Shown here: piece after piece, positions 62,192-64,000 of the stretch
How the letters are laid out: the number at the start of each line of letters is the position of its first letter
Position numbering within the stretch: position 1 is the first letter of the stretch
Notes under the pieces: model-generated
Told to the model about the DNA's origin: nothing
Seen by the model: the letters and a program-made list of their open reading frames with translations, nothing else
The model's database searches: none
Assembly (NCBI GenBank): GCA_003243255.1
Contig: QFQM01000007.1
Span: forward strand, 3,753-67,752
Source: Flavobacterium psychrophilum
GTDB lineage: Bacteria > Bacteroidota > Bacteroidia > Flavobacteriales > Flavobacteriaceae
Direction of reading: 5' to 3'
Length of the DNA stretch: 64,000 nucleotides
Program-made: the position numbers and the translations under genes

Positions 62192-64000
62192 TTATTTTGC
62201 CAAAAATATATAAACTACTATTGAGCAGATACCCAGCACGAATGCAAACAGGTAAAAGCCGATGCTTCCAGTCTGAAGGCTTTTACCTTCGCTGCCAAGC
62301 ATATTAGCCACTTTGCCCAAGCCAAAAATAAAGCCTGAGAATGCCGCTTCGGTAACATCCCTGAAGAAGCTTCCTATAGCGTAAATTGGGTTTACAATTA
62401 TGGCGGTGTAAATCTCGTCTACATAAAATTTGTTATACAATACTTTTGCAAATCCTGTAATCTCGCTGTCCTGTGCAGGTACAGCAGCCTGTTTGATGTA
62501 TTTGGTATAAGCAATACCAATACCTATAAGCGCACCCACTACAGCAATACCCATAAGCATATATGCAGTACTATCAAGTTCATGGTGGTGTGCAGGTTTA
62601 GCCAATACAGGAGCAAGGTAATGATTTAGCCAGCTGTTACCCGGAAGGCTGATAACACCACCAACCAGTGCAAGTATGGCTAACACGATCAATGGCAATG
62701 TAATCAGACCCGGAGACTCATGTAAATGGTGTTTCTGCTCCTCTGTACCTCTAAAATCTTTGTAGAAAGTAAGGTAAAGCAAACGGAACATATAGAAAGC
62801 TGTCATGATTGAAGCTAATGATCCGATAACCCAAAGGGCTTTATTGTGGTGGAAAGCCGTCATTAAAATTTCGTCTTTAGAGAAGAAACCTGAGAATGGC
62901 GGTAATCCTGAAATTGCAAGTGTAGAAATAAGGAAAGTGATGAAAGTGATTTTCATTACACCTTTAAGGCCTCCCATGTTGCGCATATCCTGCTCACCAT
63001 GAAGTGCGTGGATAACCGATCCTGAACCAAGGAAAAGGCATGCTTTAAAGAAAGCGTGCATTATTACGTGGAAAACAGCTATCTCATAAGCACCAAGGCC
63101 AAGAGCAAGGAACATAAACCCTAACTGAGATACTGTAGAGTAAGCAAGTACTTTTTTAATATCGTTCTGAACAAGGCCAATAGCTGCTGCTATAAGCGAA
63201 GTTAGCGCACCAACAACAGCAATTACAGATTGTACATCAGGAGCAAGGTTAAACAGGAAGTTCATTCTTGTAACCATAAATATACCTGCTGTTACCATCG
63301 TAGCCGCGTGGATAAGGGCTGAAACCGGAGTAGGTCCTGCCATCGCGTCCGGTAACCATGTGTATAGTGGCAACTGAGCACTCTTACCACAAGCACCTAT
63401 GAAAAGGCATAATGCAGCAATACTCAGCCATGTTGCATCCAGTTCTTTACCAGATGAAAGGGTAGCAGCGATAGTGGTATAATCCAAAGAGTGGAATAAA
63501 TATCCGATGATAAAGATACCGATAAGGAAACCTAAGTCACCAATACGGTTCATTACAAATGCTTTTTTAGCGGCACTTGCGTAACTGCTGTTCGTGAACC
63601 AGAAGCCAATTAATAGGTATGAACACAATCCTACACCTTCCCATCCAATAAACATCACGATGTAGTTTGAGCCTAATACCAATATCAACATGAAGAAGAT
63701 GAATAGGTTCAAATAAGCGAAGAACTTGCCAAAGCCAGCGTCTTCGTGCATATAAGCCGTAGAGTAAATGTGGATTAAGAAGCCAATTCCAGTAATGATC
63801 AAGAGCATGATTGCGCTCAATGGATCGTATAAAAATGACAAAGGAATTTTTAAATCTCCAACGCTAATCCAATCGAAAAAGTTAACAGTGAATTGTTTTT
63901 CTACGCTTGAGCTTAGCTCGAAAAAGAAACAAACGCTAAGAACAAATGAAGCTAAAACCACCCCACTGCCAATAACGCCTACAGCACCTTTGCTCAATGT
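62192..64000 (-). CDS. nuoL: NADH-quinone oxidoreductase subunit L, N-terminus cut by the window edge
   Basis: Large antiporter-like proton-pumping subunit of complex I, here 601+ residues. The reading frame runs off the right end of the window, so the first roughly 20-30 residues are missing; the earliest visible codons are not a real start. It contains FIGWEGVGLCSYLLIGFWF, the conserved Lys and His in PLYTWLPDAMAGPTPVSALIHAATMVTAG, DIKKVLAYSTVSQLGFMFLALG, and GLPPFSGFFSKDEIL. The C-terminal part includes the long lateral-helix region. First of the visible nuoL-nuoM-nuoN genes. Confidence 0.95.
   Translation of the reverse strand, partial: TLSKGAVGVIGSGVVLASFVLSVCFFFELSSSVEKQFTVNFFDWISVGDLKIPLSFLYDPLSAIMLLIITGIGFLIHIYSTAYMHEDAGFGKFFAYLNLFIFFMLILVLGSNYIVMFIGWEGVGLCSYLLIGFWFTNSSYASAAKKAFVMNRIGDLGFLIGIFIIGYLFHSLDYTTIAATLSSGKELDATWLSIAALCLFIGACGKSAQLPLYTWLPDAMAGPTPVSALIHAATMVTAGIFMVTRMNFLFNLAPDVQSVIAVVGALTSLIAAAIGLVQNDIKKVLAYSTVSQLGFMFLALGLGAYEIAVFHVIMHAFFKACLFLGSGSVIHALHGEQDMRNMGGLKGVMKITFITFLISTLAISGLPPFSGFFSKDEILMTAFHHNKALWVIGSLASIMTAFYMFRLLYLTFYKDFRGTEEQKHHLHESPGLITLPLIVLAILALVGGVISLPGNSWLNHYLAPVLAKPAHHHELDSTAYMLMGIAVVGALIGIGIAYTKYIKQAAVPAQDSEITGFAKVLYNKFYVDEIYTAIIVNPIYAIGSFFRDVTEAAFSGFIFGLGKVANMLGSEGKSLQTGSIGFYLFAFVLGICSIVVYIFLAK

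Overview
The window is a stretch of chromosome from a gliding-type Flavobacteriaceae bacterium, most likely Flavobacterium or a close relative. The grounds are a sprC-sprD-sprB-sprF-like gliding locus, type IX secretion (T9SS) sorting domains, GLPGLI and DUF2490 family proteins, an arginine operon with the Bacteroidetes-type N-acyl-ornithine carbamoyltransferase, low GC content, weak ribosome binding sites and several TAnnTTTG promoter motifs. I see no prophage, insertion sequence or CRISPR array.

Layout. 0.1-2.4 kb: an HTTM membrane protein overlapping ribF. 2.4-4 kb: a repeat palindrome, a thioredoxin-like gene remnant and two small genes, one a lipoprotein. 4-7.3 kb: a secreted T9SS metalloprotease. 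7.4-14.3 kb: pth, then two tandem GLPGLI proteins with a TonB-receptor-like protein, then rplY and prs. 14.4-19.4 kb: an accessory patch with tRNA-Leu(CAA), a tRNA-His-like 3' half, small hypothetical genes including a split lipoprotein gene, an outer-membrane barrel, a probable stand-alone structured RNA, and two more copies of the repeat palindrome. 19.6-27.9 kb: a tightly packed arginine operon on the minus strand, in transcription order GNAT-argG-argC-argD-argF'-argB-argE'-argH. 27.9-29.06 kb: a long intergenic region with a possible leader peptide, a 14-bp palindrome and a compact three-way-junction element. 29.06-52.85 kb: the gliding locus, made of a 2253-residue Ig-repeat protein, a PorP/SprF-like protein with a SPOR-like tail, a 4639-residue SprB-like adhesin and SprF. 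53-64 kb: an MFS transporter, cydAB, umuDC, a short-chain dehydrogenase and the nuoLMN end of a complex I operon, cut by the window edge.

How the genes work together. The two giant proteins carry C-terminal gliding-associated (type B) T9SS signals, and each is followed by a PorP/SprF-family outer-membrane protein, which suggests two adhesin/partner pairs in one transcription unit. The arginine cluster encodes all steps from an acyl-glutamate precursor to arginine. Ala at position 90 of ArgF' argues that the acyl group is succinyl, and the first gene (GNAT) is the obvious candidate for the missing first enzyme. cydAB and nuo supply respiratory energy. The most intriguing undescribed items are the RNA candidate at 17.1-17.3 kb, the leader of the arginine operon, and the SPOR-like tail of the SprD-like protein.
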